64,000 nt of DNA from Ruminococcus sp. Phil11 (GCA_001940925.1 MSGZ01000021.1:26999-90998), one strand, 5' to 3'; positions 1-10,899 are shown, numbered from the stretch's first letter. The notes: a model not told the origin generated them from the letters alone. Numbers and translations: made by a program.

Positions 1-239
1 GCTGCCGTTCCCGGCATCCACAACGCGGATCGCGCCGACCCGCTCGCCGTCTGCAAGGATCCAATAGTAATACGTTTCCGGCTGCGCGAGCCGTTCGGCA
101 ACGCGTCCGCAGGGTTCACACGCAGGATTCAGATCATAATCCCGATAGCGTTCGAGCAGCGGCGCAAATGCGGTTTTCTGCATCTGCCAGAGTGCTTCGC
201 AGTCCGATAAACCTGCGAGCTGCAAAATCACCGGCCGCA

Positions 240-884
240 TCACCGCTTTGTTGAGGTCAGATAATGCCCGAAGGTGCGCTCATGCTCCAGCGTGGTGCTG
301 CCGTAATGGCCGCAGTAAACGGTGCAGTCGCCCTCGATCGCGCCGAGCCTTGCCAGCGACGCGCGCATATCGCGGATGCTGCCGCCCGGGAAGTCCACTC
401 TGCCGACGCCATCGCGGAAAAGCGTGTCACCGGAAAAAATGATATCCCCGTGCCGGAAACAGCAGCTTCCGGGGGAGTGCCCCGGCGTATGCAGCACGGT
501 AAAGGTCAGCTCCTCCGAGAATTTCAGCGTATCGCCCTCCGCAAACGTGCGGATCATGCTCTCGTCCGGGCACTGATACTGCGCGCCGTAGCCGAGCTGC
601 ACCGCAAGTGAATACTCCGCAGAAATCACCATGGGCTTATCCAGCGCATGCACATAGAGCAGCACGCCGGTCTCCTGCATGACATCCGCAGCCGCGCCGA
701 AATGGTCAAAATGCGCGTGCGTCAGCAGAATGGCCTGCGGCTTCAGCTCCTGCTGCCGGATCACATCCAGAATATAGGAGCCCTCCGCGCCCGGGTCAAT
801 GATGACCGCTTTTTTTTCGTCGTCGGAGACCAGAAAGCAGTTTGCCTGCAGCTCTCCGACCGGTAACTGTGTGATATTCAGCAT
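240..884 (-). CDS. MBL-fold metallo-hydrolase (glyoxalase II-like)
   Basis: THAHFDHFGA and HTPGHSPGS motifs; start taken at MLNITQLPVG inside the longer ORF. Confidence 0.9.
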   Translation of the reverse strand: MLNITQLPVGELQANCFLVSDDEKKAVIIDPGAEGSYILDVIRQQELKPQAILLTHAHFDHFGAAADVMQETGVLLYVHALDKPMVISAEYSLAVQLGYGAQYQCPDESMIRTFAEGDTLKFSEELTFTVLHTPGHSPGSCCFRHGDIIFSGDTLFRDGVGRVDFPGGSIRDMRASLARLGAIEGDCTVYCGHYGSTTLEHERTFGHYLTSTKR

Positions 885-895
885 ACATTTTCTCC

Positions 896-1882
896 TTATT
901 TGTATTCGCCGCGGCGGATCACCATATTGCATCTGCCCCATGCTTCATCCCCGAAGCGGAAAGCCTCCGGCGTCAGCGCACGTTCGGCAAAGCCCGCTTT
1001 CCGGTAGCATTTTTCTGCGGCGGTATTCGCATCAAAGACCATGAGCTGCACGGCAGATGCGTCCGTCTTTGCAAAGATCTCCCGCACGGCGGCGCGGATC
1101 ATTTTGGTACCGATGCCCTGCCCGCGCAGCTGCGGGTCAACGATCACAAATTTCAGCAGGATCTCGCCGTCCCGCGGCTCTGCGGGATAACAGAAAAAAC
1201 CGACGGCTCTGCCGGTGCTGTCCTCCGCGATATACGGCAGATCGCCGCTTTGCGCACGGATTTTCCGCAGACTGTCCGCAAAGCCCGCCGCATCCGGCGG
1301 ATAGGGAAAGCGGTCTGCGCACCACATGGCGTGGGTGCGGCGGTCGGTACTCCATGCTGCGAGCAGCGCAAAATCCTGCTCATGGCGATACGGTCTGATT
1401 GTCATGCGGTTTCCTTCCTGTTGATTTGTCAGCGGCCGCATCATGAAAACGTCTGCCTGTCCGCCTGTGTGATACGGTGCGGTGTCGGTGAAACCTGCCC
1501 TGCGGTACAGCCTGATCGCCCGCGTACTCGTAGAGAGCGAATCGAGATACATCGCCTGAAAGCCCGCTTGTTCCGCGTACCGGATTGCGGTTTCAAGCAG
1601 CATCCGCCCGTATCCGTTCCCGTGATACTTTTCCAGCAGATACAGCGATTTCAGTTCACAGCGTTCAGAATCCATTGCCCGAACGGCGGCCGTCCCGATG
1701 ATCTGCTCCGCATCGAATATGCACCAGAATGCGGCAAAATGCTCTGCAATGTGCAAATAAAAGCCATGCCTGCCGGAGAGGTCAAATGTTCTGCCGGATT
1801 CCGGCAGACACTGCGCCAGAAAATCAAGCAGGCGCGGCTCAAATTCCTTCCGGTACGGAACCGGAACAAAGCAAGATTCCAT
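896..1882 (-). CDS. Tandem GNAT-family acetyltransferase (two GNAT domains)
   Basis: Two acetyl-CoA-binding type motifs (YHGNGYGRMLLE; LRGQGIGTKMI) in one ORF. Confidence 0.8.
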   Translation of the reverse strand: MESCFVPVPYRKEFEPRLLDFLAQCLPESGRTFDLSGRHGFYLHIAEHFAAFWCIFDAEQIIGTAAVRAMDSERCELKSLYLLEKYHGNGYGRMLLETAIRYAEQAGFQAMYLDSLSTSTRAIRLYRRAGFTDTAPYHTGGQADVFMMRPLTNQQEGNRMTIRPYRHEQDFALLAAWSTDRRTHAMWCADRFPYPPDAAGFADSLRKIRAQSGDLPYIAEDSTGRAVGFFCYPAEPRDGEILLKFVIVDPQLRGQGIGTKMIRAAVREIFAKTDASAVQLMVFDANTAAEKCYRKAGFAERALTPEAFRFGDEAWGRCNMVIRRGEYK

Positions 1883-1892
1883 ATTCTGTTCC

Positions 1893-4103
1893 TCAGTACG
1901 CCGCACGTTCGGCGGAGAGGACGTCGCGGACGGTGCGGAGCCGGTTCAGCAGCGTGTCGAGCTGTTCCAGCGAGCTGACCGATACCGTCGCATTCAGCAT
2001 CGCGTTGCCGTCCTTCAGCATGTGGAAATTGAAGTTCGATACCGGCAGATGCGCCTCACCGATCACCTGCGTGATATCGTTCAGCAGGTTCAGACGGTTC
2101 AGGCAGAGCACCTCGATATTTGCCTTCATCTCTGCGGCCGGCGCGTCGGACGCCCAGTGCGCCGCGACCCAGCGGCTCATCTCCGCGGGATCGTTTTTCT
2201 GAAGTGCCTCCTGATATTTCCGGCACTGCTGCTTGTGGATCGTAATGCCGTGACCCATTGTCGTGAAGCCGACGATCTTCTCACCCTGCAGCGGCGAGCA
2301 GCACCGTGCCAGCTTGACCTCCAGATTGTCGATGCCGTCAATGATGATGCCAGTGCCGCCTCTGGTCGGCTTGCGGAGTTCGGGGAGCTGTTCGCCGGGC
2401 GTCTGCTGCTCGGCGGGCGCAAACCGCTTGAGATAATATTCCCGGATGCGCGGCATCAGCTTGGTCAGCGACAGGCCGCCGTAGCCGACCGCCGCATAGA
2501 AATCATCCAGCGTTTCGCAGTTCGGCTGCCGCAGATCCTCCCGGACAATGCTTTCGAGCTGCTCCTGCGTCATGACAATATGCATCCGCTTGCACTCGTG
2601 CTCGATGCTCGCTTTGCCCGTGACGATATTCTCCGGCCGCCGCTCCCGCTTGAACCATGAGCGAATCTTTGCGCGCGCCTCATTTGTCTTGACAATATCG
2701 AGCCAGTTGCGGTTCGGCCCCTTGTTCGGGTCCTTGCTTGTCAGGATCTCGCAGATCTCGCCGGTATTGAGCTGATAGGTCAGCGGGACGATTTTGCCGT
2801 CCACCTTGGCACCGGTCGTTCTGTGGCCGATCTGCGTATGGATATGATACGCGAAGTCGATAACCGTTGAGCCGACCGGCAGCGAAATGGAATCGCCCTT
2901 CGGCGTCATGACAACAACGTCCTCCGGCGCAATATCGTTCTTGATCGTCGCCACAAGCTCCTCGGGATCATCACTCGCCTGCTGCGTTTCGAGCACCTGA
3001 CGAATCCACGCAATGCGCGAATCCATAACAGTCTTGCCCTGAATGCTCTCCTTGTATTTCCAGTGTGCAGCAACGCCGTATTCCGCATTTGCGTGCATCT
3101 CCCATGTGCGTATCTGTACCTCGAACGGGATGCCCTCCTTGCCGAGCACCGAGGTATGCAGTGACTGATAGCCGTTCGGCTTCGGGTTCGCAATATAGTC
3201 CTTAAAACGGTTCGGAATCGGGCGGAACATATCGTGGATCAGGCCGAGCACGCTGTAGCACTCGTTGTCGGTCGTCACGATCACCCGCACCGCATATTTA
3301 TCGTAAATCTCATCAATGGATTTATGGTGGATATACACCTTTTTATATATGCCGTAGATGCTCTTGACACGCCCGTCGATCTGCGGCGGGGTGACGAAAT
3401 CCTGCGAACGGAACCGCTCCGCGATCCGCTGCTTGATGCTCTCGATGAATGCCTCGCGCTCCTCTTTCTTGTTATCGAGCAGGCTTTCGATCTCCGCGTA
3501 GGCATAGGGGTCGAGGTAGTAGAATGACAGATCCTCAAGCTCCTCCTGCACCGATGTGATGCCGAGCCGGTGCGCGATCGGCGCATAGACATTCATCGTC
3601 TCAAATGCCGTATTGTGCTGCTTGTGAACCGGGCGGTACTGCAGCGTGCGCATATTGTGCAGACGGTCGGCCAGCTTGATAATCATGACGCGGATGTCCT
3701 GCGACATGGCCAGCAGAATCTTCATGACGTTCTCTGCCTGCTGCTGCTCCTTGGAGAAGGTCGGCACCTTGGCAAGCTTTGTCACGCCGTCCACGAGCAT
3801 GGCAACGTCATGCCCGAAGCGCTTCTGCACATCCTCCCTTGTTGCGGCGGTATCCTCCACGACATCGTGGAGCAGTGCCGCGCAGAGCGTATCCGTATCC
3901 ATGCCGAGCTCCAGCAGGATATACGCGACCGCGACCGGATGCACGATATACGGCTCTCCCGAGGAGCGCACCTGCCCCTCGTGGCACTGTGCGGCGTATT
4001 CGTATGCCGCGATCAGCTTGCTGATATCGTACTGCCGGTCATCTGTCAGGATTTTTGCAATAATCATGTCTATGGTGTATGTCTCATCATGAAATTCCGG
4101 CAT
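1893..4103 (-). CDS. RelA/SpoT bifunctional (p)ppGpp synthetase/hydrolase
   Basis: HD domain (HDVVEDT), synthetase domain (GYQSLHTSV), TGS and C-terminal ACT-like region. Confidence 0.95.
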   Translation of the reverse strand: MPEFHDETYTIDMIIAKILTDDRQYDISKLIAAYEYAAQCHEGQVRSSGEPYIVHPVAVAYILLELGMDTDTLCAALLHDVVEDTAATREDVQKRFGHDVAMLVDGVTKLAKVPTFSKEQQQAENVMKILLAMSQDIRVMIIKLADRLHNMRTLQYRPVHKQHNTAFETMNVYAPIAHRLGITSVQEELEDLSFYYLDPYAYAEIESLLDNKKEEREAFIESIKQRIAERFRSQDFVTPPQIDGRVKSIYGIYKKVYIHHKSIDEIYDKYAVRVIVTTDNECYSVLGLIHDMFRPIPNRFKDYIANPKPNGYQSLHTSVLGKEGIPFEVQIRTWEMHANAEYGVAAHWKYKESIQGKTVMDSRIAWIRQVLETQQASDDPEELVATIKNDIAPEDVVVMTPKGDSISLPVGSTVIDFAYHIHTQIGHRTTGAKVDGKIVPLTYQLNTGEICEILTSKDPNKGPNRNWLDIVKTNEARAKIRSWFKRERRPENIVTGKASIEHECKRMHIVMTQEQLESIVREDLRQPNCETLDDFYAAVGYGGLSLTKLMPRIREYYLKRFAPAEQQTPGEQLPELRKPTRGGTGIIIDGIDNLEVKLARCCSPLQGEKIVGFTTMGHGITIHKQQCRKYQEALQKNDPAEMSRWVAAHWASDAPAAEMKANIEVLCLNRLNLLNDITQVIGEAHLPVSNFNFHMLKDGNAMLNATVSVSSLEQLDTLLNRLRTVRDVLSAERAAY

Positions 4104-4179
4104 AAGAACACCTCCTTTTCAGGTGCACGCACCTATTGTTTTTTCCGGAACATGCGGAACAGACGCTTACAGCCGGAAC

Positions 4180-4503
4180 TCACATAATGATCTCCGAATG
4201 ATAATACTGCTCCTGAAACCGGATCTGATTCATGATCTCTTCTTTCGTGAACGTGATGCCTTCCGGGCATACGACCCATTTTTCTTCCGCATCGTCATGC
4301 CGGTGCACGACCGCAATGATCCTGCCCGTGAACTGTTTGACCGGCGTATCCACGCCAAGAATATAGGCGTCCTGTTCCTCGCCGTCCGGTGCCATGATGC
4401 CCTCGATATATCCGTAGTTCACGGGATAATACATGTCCCTGTATTCCGGATGATAACTCCCCAGCGGTCTGTCAACCGTCACCGTCACAATTTCCCCGAT
4501 CAT
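4180..4503 (-). CDS. Inorganic pyrophosphatase-like protein
   Basis: MIGEIVTVTVDRPLGS...YPVNYGYIEGIMAPDGEEQDAYILGV motif. Confidence 0.7.
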   Translation of the reverse strand: MIGEIVTVTVDRPLGSYHPEYRDMYYPVNYGYIEGIMAPDGEEQDAYILGVDTPVKQFTGRIIAVVHRHDDAEEKWVVCPEGITFTKEEIMNQIRFQEQYYHSEIIM

Positions 4504-4513
4504 TTTCTTCTCC

Positions 4514-5305
4514 TTATGCTTCGCAATTCAGGTCCGGCAGAATCTCCGAAACTGCAAAAAGCGCAGCGGTTCCGGAAAGCTTCACGCGTCCGCCGCCGAC
4601 CGCCGCATAGAGCACGCCGCCGCGGGCAGATGCCTGATATGCAGTCAGCTCCCGTTTGCCGAGCCGCTCCGCCCAATAGGGGGCAATCAGGCAATGCGTC
4701 GAGCCGGTCACCGGATCCTCCGGTATCTTCATTTTCGGTGCAAAGACACGGGAAACGCAGTCAAAGGTGCTGCCCCTTGCCGTCACCGCAATGCAGAGCC
4801 CGTCTAATTGCATCAGCTTTTCGGGATCGGGCGTCAGCGTCCGGACAGCTTCCTCCGAATCCAGCACGAGCATCAGATCACGCGCAGCATAAGCCTGTAC
4901 CGGCTGCACACCGATCGCGGCGGTCATCGCCGGCGTGACCGGTATCTCACGGAGCGGATACGCAGGAAAGTCCATTTCAATGCGTTCGCCGGTGAATTGC
5001 ACGGTCAGCGCGCCGTGCATCGTCAGAAAGCGGAGCGATCCTGCATCCGGCCGATAAAACCGGTGCAGCACATACGCTGTGCCGAGCGTTGCGTGTCCGC
5101 AGAAGTCGATCTCACCGCCCGGCGTAAACCAGCGCAGCCGGTATGCATCGCCCTCCGGCACTGCAAACGCAGTCTCCGGGAGATTGTTCTCAACCGCGAT
5201 CTTCTGCATCAGATCATCGGGCAGCGGCGCATCCGTCACGCAGACAGCCGCCTGATTGCCCGCGAATACAGTCTCCGCAAATGCGTCAGCGATATATTGC
5301 TTCAT
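4514..5305 (-). CDS. PhzF family phenazine biosynthesis-like isomerase
   Basis: DAFAETVFAGNQAAVC, ENNLPETAF, RWFTPGGEIDFCGHATLG. Confidence 0.9.
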   Translation of the reverse strand: MKQYIADAFAETVFAGNQAAVCVTDAPLPDDLMQKIAVENNLPETAFAVPEGDAYRLRWFTPGGEIDFCGHATLGTAYVLHRFYRPDAGSLRFLTMHGALTVQFTGERIEMDFPAYPLREIPVTPAMTAAIGVQPVQAYAARDLMLVLDSEEAVRTLTPDPEKLMQLDGLCIAVTARGSTFDCVSRVFAPKMKIPEDPVTGSTHCLIAPYWAERLGKRELTAYQASARGGVLYAAVGGGRVKLSGTAALFAVSEILPDLNCEA

Positions 5306-7347
5306 GAGGCATTCCCCTGCGCCAGCGACAGAATCTTCCGGTAAGCTTCGGATTCGGTCAGCTCGCGCTTCTGCGTGACGGGCAGCTTTGAGAGCGTCTC
5401 CGTCACCGGGTCATAGCAGAGCAGCCCCAGCTCGCTGAAAATATCCGCGATCATGCGGGCGCGGCAGCGGTTCATGCCCTTGCCCTGCAAAGCCGTACAA
5501 AGCTGCTGTACGGTCATCGGCATCCGCTGCACAAGCTGATAGACCGCGATCAGATCAGGCCGGTGCGGACACATCCGCTGATAGTATGCCTGTGCGGGCA
5601 GCTGCTCGCCGCGGCAGTAGGCGTCGTATGCAGCCTGTGCCGCAATCGCCTGCTCCTGCGCCTGTTCGGAATACCGCCAGTCCTCCGCACGCAGCGAAAG
5701 CGACGGCCTGCCCTGATATTCCTTTACATCCGCCGCGATCAGGAAGTCAAGTGTCTCCCCGATGCGGATGCCGGTCTCCTCCGGCTTTAAGCGGAACAGC
5801 AGCACCTCGCACTGTGCGGTACCCTTTTTCAGCCGCAGCTTGGTATGCGCACCGCCGGAGAGCGGCTGCACCTCCGCGACCGTCATGCCGGGCAGCACGA
5901 ACAGGGGCTTGGGGTTCCCCGCGCCGAACGGCTCCATGATCTGCAGTCCCGCGACGTTTTCGGGCGTCAGTGCCTGCGGTTCGAGCGAACGCTCCGCATG
6001 AACGGTCATGACCGGCATGACGGGATTGTGCTCTGCCGCATAACGCTGGATCGCCTGCATGAAATTGTCCTTTTCCTCCGGCGAGACCGTAAAGCCGCCT
6101 GCACCGGGATGCCCGCCGTACCGCACCAGATGCGCCTCGCAGGCCTTCAGGCACTCGAACACCGAGAAATCCCCGAAGCTTCTTGCGGAGCCGCGGTAGC
6201 CGTCGTCCTCCAGCGACATCAGGAAGCAGGGCTTGCCGAAGCGCTCCATCAGCCGCGCCGCGACAATGCCGATGACCCCGTGATGCCAGTTCTCGCCGGC
6301 AAAGACCAGTACGCGCTCCGAGAGCGTTTCCGGATGCTGCCGGATCACCCCGAGGATCTCGTCGGTGATCTCCTGCTCGGTCTTTTTCCGGTCGTTATTC
6401 AGCGAATGGATCTGTGCGGCGAGCAGCTGTGCCTCGTCCGGGTCGTCCGTCAGGAACAGCTTTGCCGCAATGGATGCCGACGCAAAGCGTCCCGCCGCAT
6501 TGATGCGCGGGATCAGCTGGAACGCGGCATTCTGTGCGGAGATGACCGTGCCCTCCTCAATGCCGCAGACCGCCATAAGCGAGAGCAGTCCCATGCGCTC
6601 GGTGTTGGCAAGCAGCTGCAGGCCGCGCTGTACGATGTAGCGGTTTTCGCCGTCCAGCGGCATGACATCCGCGATCGTCGCGAGTGCCGCCAGATCGCCG
6701 AACTGTTCGAGCGCGGGCTCCCAGTCGCCGCCGTCCAGTGCCGCGATCAGCTTCAGCACCACGACGGCACCGCAGATCGTTTTATACGGTGAGGGGCAGT
6801 CCGGCCGGAACGGATCGACCACGGCCACAGCCTCCGGCAGCGTATCGCCGGGACGGTGGTGGTCGGTGATGACCAGATCCATGCCCAGCTCCCGGATGTA
6901 TTTTGCTTCCTCGACCGCGGAGATGCCGTTATCCACGGTCACAATGAGGGAAACGCCGTCCTCATGCAGTGCCTTGAGGCTTTCGCAGCGCATCCCGTAG
7001 CCCTCTCTCCGCGTCGGGATATACCATGTCACATCCGCGCCTGCGCACATCAGCCAGTCTGTCAGCATGACCGTTGCGGTCACGCCGTCGCAGTCGTAGT
7101 CGCCGTATACGCAGATGCGCTCCCCGCTGTCAACCGCCGCAAGAATGCGCTCTGCGGCGTGCTCCATGTCCGCAAGCAATAACGGGTCGGAAAGGCCGGA
7201 AACGTCCAGCAGACTGCCCGCGGCTTCCAGTGATTCGATCTCGCGGGAGACCAGCACCTCCGCGCAGAGCTGTGTTATGCCGCCCTGCTGCCGGAGCATC
7301 GCTGCCTTTTTCGCATCCGGTGTTCCGATTTCCCATCGTTTCAGCAA
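5302..7347 (-). CDS. recJ: Single-stranded-DNA-specific exonuclease RecJ
   Basis: VYGDYDCDGVTAT, VITDHHRPGDTLP (DHH), RYGGHPGAGGF (DHHA1). Confidence 0.93.
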   Translation of the reverse strand: MLKRWEIGTPDAKKAAMLRQQGGITQLCAEVLVSREIESLEAAGSLLDVSGLSDPLLLADMEHAAERILAAVDSGERICVYGDYDCDGVTATVMLTDWLMCAGADVTWYIPTRREGYGMRCESLKALHEDGVSLIVTVDNGISAVEEAKYIRELGMDLVITDHHRPGDTLPEAVAVVDPFRPDCPSPYKTICGAVVVLKLIAALDGGDWEPALEQFGDLAALATIADVMPLDGENRYIVQRGLQLLANTERMGLLSLMAVCGIEEGTVISAQNAAFQLIPRINAAGRFASASIAAKLFLTDDPDEAQLLAAQIHSLNNDRKKTEQEITDEILGVIRQHPETLSERVLVFAGENWHHGVIGIVAARLMERFGKPCFLMSLEDDGYRGSARSFGDFSVFECLKACEAHLVRYGGHPGAGGFTVSPEEKDNFMQAIQRYAAEHNPVMPVMTVHAERSLEPQALTPENVAGLQIMEPFGAGNPKPLFVLPGMTVAEVQPLSGGAHTKLRLKKGTAQCEVLLFRLKPEETGIRIGETLDFLIAADVKEYQGRPSLSLRAEDWRYSEQAQEQAIAAQAAYDAYCRGEQLPAQAYYQRMCPHRPDLIAVYQLVQRMPMTVQQLCTALQGKGMNRCRARMIADIFSELGLLCYDPVTETLSKLPVTQKRELTESEAYRKILSLAQGNAS

Positions 7348-7733
7348 ATTCTGCCACCTCCGCTGTCAGAACGGTCGATTGCCCGTTCGTGATCCTTCTC
7401 ATCTTATTAGTATACCATTTTTATGAAAAAAAAGCAAGCCCCGGCGGGCAGCGCCCGCTGGCATTTCCCTTCGGGGGCGGGTGGCGAAGCTCCCCAAATA
7501 TGCTTAGTGCACGCCGCGGAGCGGCTTCTGTCAGGTTACTGCTCCCCGATTATTGCGTGAAAAGTGAAGAACTGCGGTGTGCCTTCGGCAGATTTGAAAT
7601 ACATCGCCGCAGGCGATACCGCCGTTATTCACTATTCGTTCTTCACTTTTTTCTGTCTCTCCCATTGAATTTTCAGGTGTGATATGTTATAATGATATCA
7701 AATCCGCAGATATGCGAAAGGAGCTTCCGAATA

Positions 7734-7912
7734 TGAGCAAGCAGCAGAAAACTTTGCCGAACAACGGCAGAAACCGTCAGGAGCGCAGACAGCAGGAGCG
7801 CAAGCCCCGCACGAGTTCCTCAAACAAGCCGACATGGCTCCGCATCCTGATCGTTGCGATCATCGGCGCAATGCTGATCGGCTTCTGTCTCGCCCCGCTG
7901 TTCGGCCGCTGA
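7734..7912 (+). CDS. Short hypothetical protein with one C-terminal transmembrane segment
   Basis: Basic N-terminus plus hydrophobic C-terminus; start MSKQQKTLPNNG, just upstream of radA. Confidence 0.5.
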
Positions 7913-7922
7913 ACCGACCGGC

Positions 7923-9323
7923 ATGGCGAAGGCAAGAACACGGTATGAATGCACTGCCTGCGGTGCCGAATACCTGAAATGGAACGGGCAGTGCACGAAC
8001 TGCGGCGCGTGGAATACCATTGAAGAAGCACTGCCGGAGATCAAGCCGGCCGCAAGAACCGGCGGTTCCGGCAATGCAAGGCGCACCGCCGATCTTTCCG
8101 CGCAGATCCGCGAGCTGTCCGAGATCGGCACGAACGAGGACATCCGCTATGATACGGGGATCTCGGAGCTGAACCGCGTCCTCGGCGGCGGACTGGTCAA
8201 GGGCTCGGTCGTGCTGCTCGGCGGTGAACCGGGCATCGGAAAAAGTACGCTTTTGCTTCAGATCTGTCAGTATCTCGGCGAATCGCATTCGGTGCTGTAT
8301 GTCTCCGGCGAGGAATCCGCACGGCAGATCAAGCTGCGGGCGCAGCGGCTCGGCGTCGATACCGAAAGCCTTTATCTGCTGACTGTCAGCGATGCAGAGG
8401 CCGTCTGTGATACGATCATGGAGAGCGAGCCGGATGTCGTCATCATTGACTCGATCCAGACCATGCACATCTCCGGACTGAGCTCGGGGTCGGGTTCTGT
8501 CCCGCAGGTGCGCGAATGCACGACGCTGTTCATGCAGACCGCAAAGGCAAAGGAGATCCCGATCTTTCTGGTCGGGCATGTGACCAAGGAGGGCTCGATC
8601 GCGGGGCCGAAGGTCATGGAGCACATCGTCGATGCCGTGCTGATCTTCGAGGGCGACCGCTACCAGAGCATCCGTATTCTCCGGGCGGTCAAAAACCGCT
8701 TCGGCTCTACCAATGAGATCGGCGTTTTTGAGATGAAGGACACCGGCCTTGCGGAGGTCGATAATCCGTCGGCGATGCTGCTGGACGGCCGACCGCTCGG
8801 CGTATCGGGCACCTGCGTATGCTGCATGATGGAGGGCAGCCGCCCGATCCTCGCGGAGATCCAGGCACTGGCAGCAAAGAGCACGCTCTCTGCGCCGCGC
8901 CGCACCGCGACCGGCTTTGACTATAACCGCGTGTATATTCTGCTGGCGGTGCTCGAAAAGCGCATGGGACTGTTTTTCGGCGCGCTGGACGTTTATCTGA
9001 ATATCGTCGGCGGCTTCCGGCTTGACGAGCCCGCAGGCGATCTGGCCGTCGCGCTTGCGCTGTATTCCGCGCTTATGGACAAGCCGATCCCGGAGACGGT
9101 CATCGCATTCGGTGAGGTCGGCCTCGGCGGAGAGTTGCGCGCCGTTTCCAATGCGGCACAGCGCATCCAGGAGGCCGAACGCCTCGGCTTTACGCTCTGT
9201 ATTCTGCCGAAGCAGACGCTCCGCACGCTGCAGAAAGACCGCTTCACGATCCGGTTAGAGGGCGTATCCAATCTGCGGGAGGCGTTTGCGGTGCTGGAGA
9301 AGCAGTCCGGAAAGCAGGCATGA
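7923..9323 (+). CDS. radA: DNA repair protein RadA
   Basis: N-terminal zinc finger CTACGAEYLKWNGQCTNCGAWNT, Walker A GGEPGIGKST, KNRFGSTNEIGVFEM motif. Confidence 0.96.
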   Translation: MAKARTRYECTACGAEYLKWNGQCTNCGAWNTIEEALPEIKPAARTGGSGNARRTADLSAQIRELSEIGTNEDIRYDTGISELNRVLGGGLVKGSVVLLGGEPGIGKSTLLLQICQYLGESHSVLYVSGEESARQIKLRAQRLGVDTESLYLLTVSDAEAVCDTIMESEPDVVIIDSIQTMHISGLSSGSGSVPQVRECTTLFMQTAKAKEIPIFLVGHVTKEGSIAGPKVMEHIVDAVLIFEGDRYQSIRILRAVKNRFGSTNEIGVFEMKDTGLAEVDNPSAMLLDGRPLGVSGTCVCCMMEGSRPILAEIQALAAKSTLSAPRRTATGFDYNRVYILLAVLEKRMGLFFGALDVYLNIVGGFRLDEPAGDLAVALALYSALMDKPIPETVIAFGEVGLGGELRAVSNAAQRIQEAERLGFTLCILPKQTLRTLQKDRFTIRLEGVSNLREAFAVLEKQSGKQA

Positions 9324-9357
9324 CCGCAGCAATATTTTACATGACAGGAGAAACCGT

Positions 9358-9891
9358 ATGGCAGGCATTTTCAGCATCCGGCGGAACGATCCGCAGGAGG
9401 AACAGGTCAGTATATCGGATACCGGCACGAACGTCCTGCTGACGGTGCTGGTGCTTGCGGGCTCGGCACTTGCGGAGACCGACAGTCAGCGGCGGCTGAT
9501 CGTCTGGCTGGCGGAGCAGAAGCTCAACGAGGGCGTCTGCGCCGGGTTCAGCCTTTCGGATATGCCGTGGGACGCGGAAAGCTTTGAGGCCGACCGGCAG
9601 TTCATGGTGCGCACGGCGGATGCAGCCTCGCAGAAAACGGGCTGGCAGACGCTGAACTACTGGCCGAACGCAAAGGCACTGATGCCGATGCTCGGCTGGT
9701 TCCGCAAGGGCTTTGTCCGGCTGAAGGCCGCGGATATTGATCCGGCTAGGCTGACGCACTGGCTCAGCGAGCAGAACGAGGATGACCCCGTGCTGAACGG
9801 GTTCCCGCGCTGCAAAAAGCACAAGGCGTACTTAACGTGGAACGGATGCATTGCCTGCGGCGGGGAGCTCCCCCCGCGGGCTCCCCACTGA
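9358..9891 (+). CDS. Hypothetical protein
   Basis: ORF downstream of radA; start MAGIFSIRRND after an AGGAG-type site. Confidence 0.5.
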   Translation: MAGIFSIRRNDPQEEQVSISDTGTNVLLTVLVLAGSALAETDSQRRLIVWLAEQKLNEGVCAGFSLSDMPWDAESFEADRQFMVRTADAASQKTGWQTLNYWPNAKALMPMLGWFRKGFVRLKAADIDPARLTHWLSEQNEDDPVLNGFPRCKKHKAYLTWNGCIACGGELPPRAPH

Positions 9892-9923
9892 TACACGCGG
9901 GCTCCCCGCTGATACAAAAAAAG

Positions 9924-9957
9924 CTTGACAAGGAGAAAAAAAGCTGATATAATATAT
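9924..9957 (+). promoter_or_regulatory. Sigma-70 type promoter for the PspA-like gene
   Basis: TTGACA - 17 nt - TATAAT. Confidence 0.7.
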
Positions 9958-10025
9958 GATAACGGCGGCACGAAGCAAGTGCTGCGGTTCCGATCATTTC
10001 ATAATGAAACAGGAGGGTACATCAA

Positions 10026-10805
10026 ATGGGCATTTTCTCCAGACTGAGTGATATTCTGAAAGCGAACATCAACGATATGCTTGATAAGGCGGAGGATCCG
10101 GAAAAGCTTGTCAAACAGATCATCATTGACATGCAGAAGGAGCTGACCAAATCCACGCAGGCACTCGGCAAGGCGGTTGCCAGCGAGCGTATGGTCGAAA
10201 AGCAGTACCGTAATGCCTGTGCTGTATCTGCAAGCTGGGAATCCCGCGCCAAGGCTGCGCTGAAGGCCGGCGATGCGGAACTCGCAAAGAAGGCACTGGC
10301 CAGCAAGGTCAAGGCGGACGAGGATGTCGCCAACTACCGTGAAATGTATGAGACCATCTCCAATCAGACGGAAGCGATCCGTTCCCAGGTTGAGGTGCTC
10401 AAGTCCAAGATGCAGGAAGCAAAGTCCCGCGAGGCAATGCTGATCGCACGTTCTCAGATGGCAGATACCACGAAGGAGCTGGCACAGTCTCTGAGCGGCA
10501 TCGACACGAACAGCTCGTTCGACAAGCTCTCCAAGATGGAGGAGAAGATCACCCGCAAGGAAGCAGAGGCTGCTGCATTCAGCGAGATCCTCGGCAACGG
10601 CAAGCCCGAGGAGGTCGCGACCTTCGAGGAGCTCGAGCGCAATGCCAAGGTGGACAGCGAGCTGGAGCGTCTGATGGCAGAAATGGGCATGGCTCCGTCT
10701 GCCGGAGATACCGCTTCTGTCAATGATGAACTGGCTGCTGCGATCAGCGCACTGGAGGCGGATTCCGCTCCGGCAGAAATGCCGATGGAGGCTCCCGGTA
10801 TCTGA
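10026..10805 (+). CDS. PspA/IM30 family protein
   Basis: MGIFSRLSDILKANINDMLDKAEDPEKLVKQIIIDMQ; coiled-coil. Confidence 0.92.
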   Translation: MGIFSRLSDILKANINDMLDKAEDPEKLVKQIIIDMQKELTKSTQALGKAVASERMVEKQYRNACAVSASWESRAKAALKAGDAELAKKALASKVKADEDVANYREMYETISNQTEAIRSQVEVLKSKMQEAKSREAMLIARSQMADTTKELAQSLSGIDTNSSFDKLSKMEEKITRKEAEAAAFSEILGNGKPEEVATFEELERNAKVDSELERLMAEMGMAPSAGDTASVNDELAAAISALEADSAPAEMPMEAPGI

Positions 10806-10837
10806 GCGCGCCGCTTTGTACCATGATCTGAAACTTG

Positions 10838-10875
10838 CGGCACAGTCTCACGTTCCGTGAGGCTGTGCTTTTTTC
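10838..10875 (+). terminator. Intrinsic terminator
   Basis: gcacagtctcacgttccgtgaggctgtgctttttt hairpin plus T-tract. Confidence 0.75.
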
Positions 10876-10899
10876 CAGCAGGAAAGAGAGGTTCTCTCC

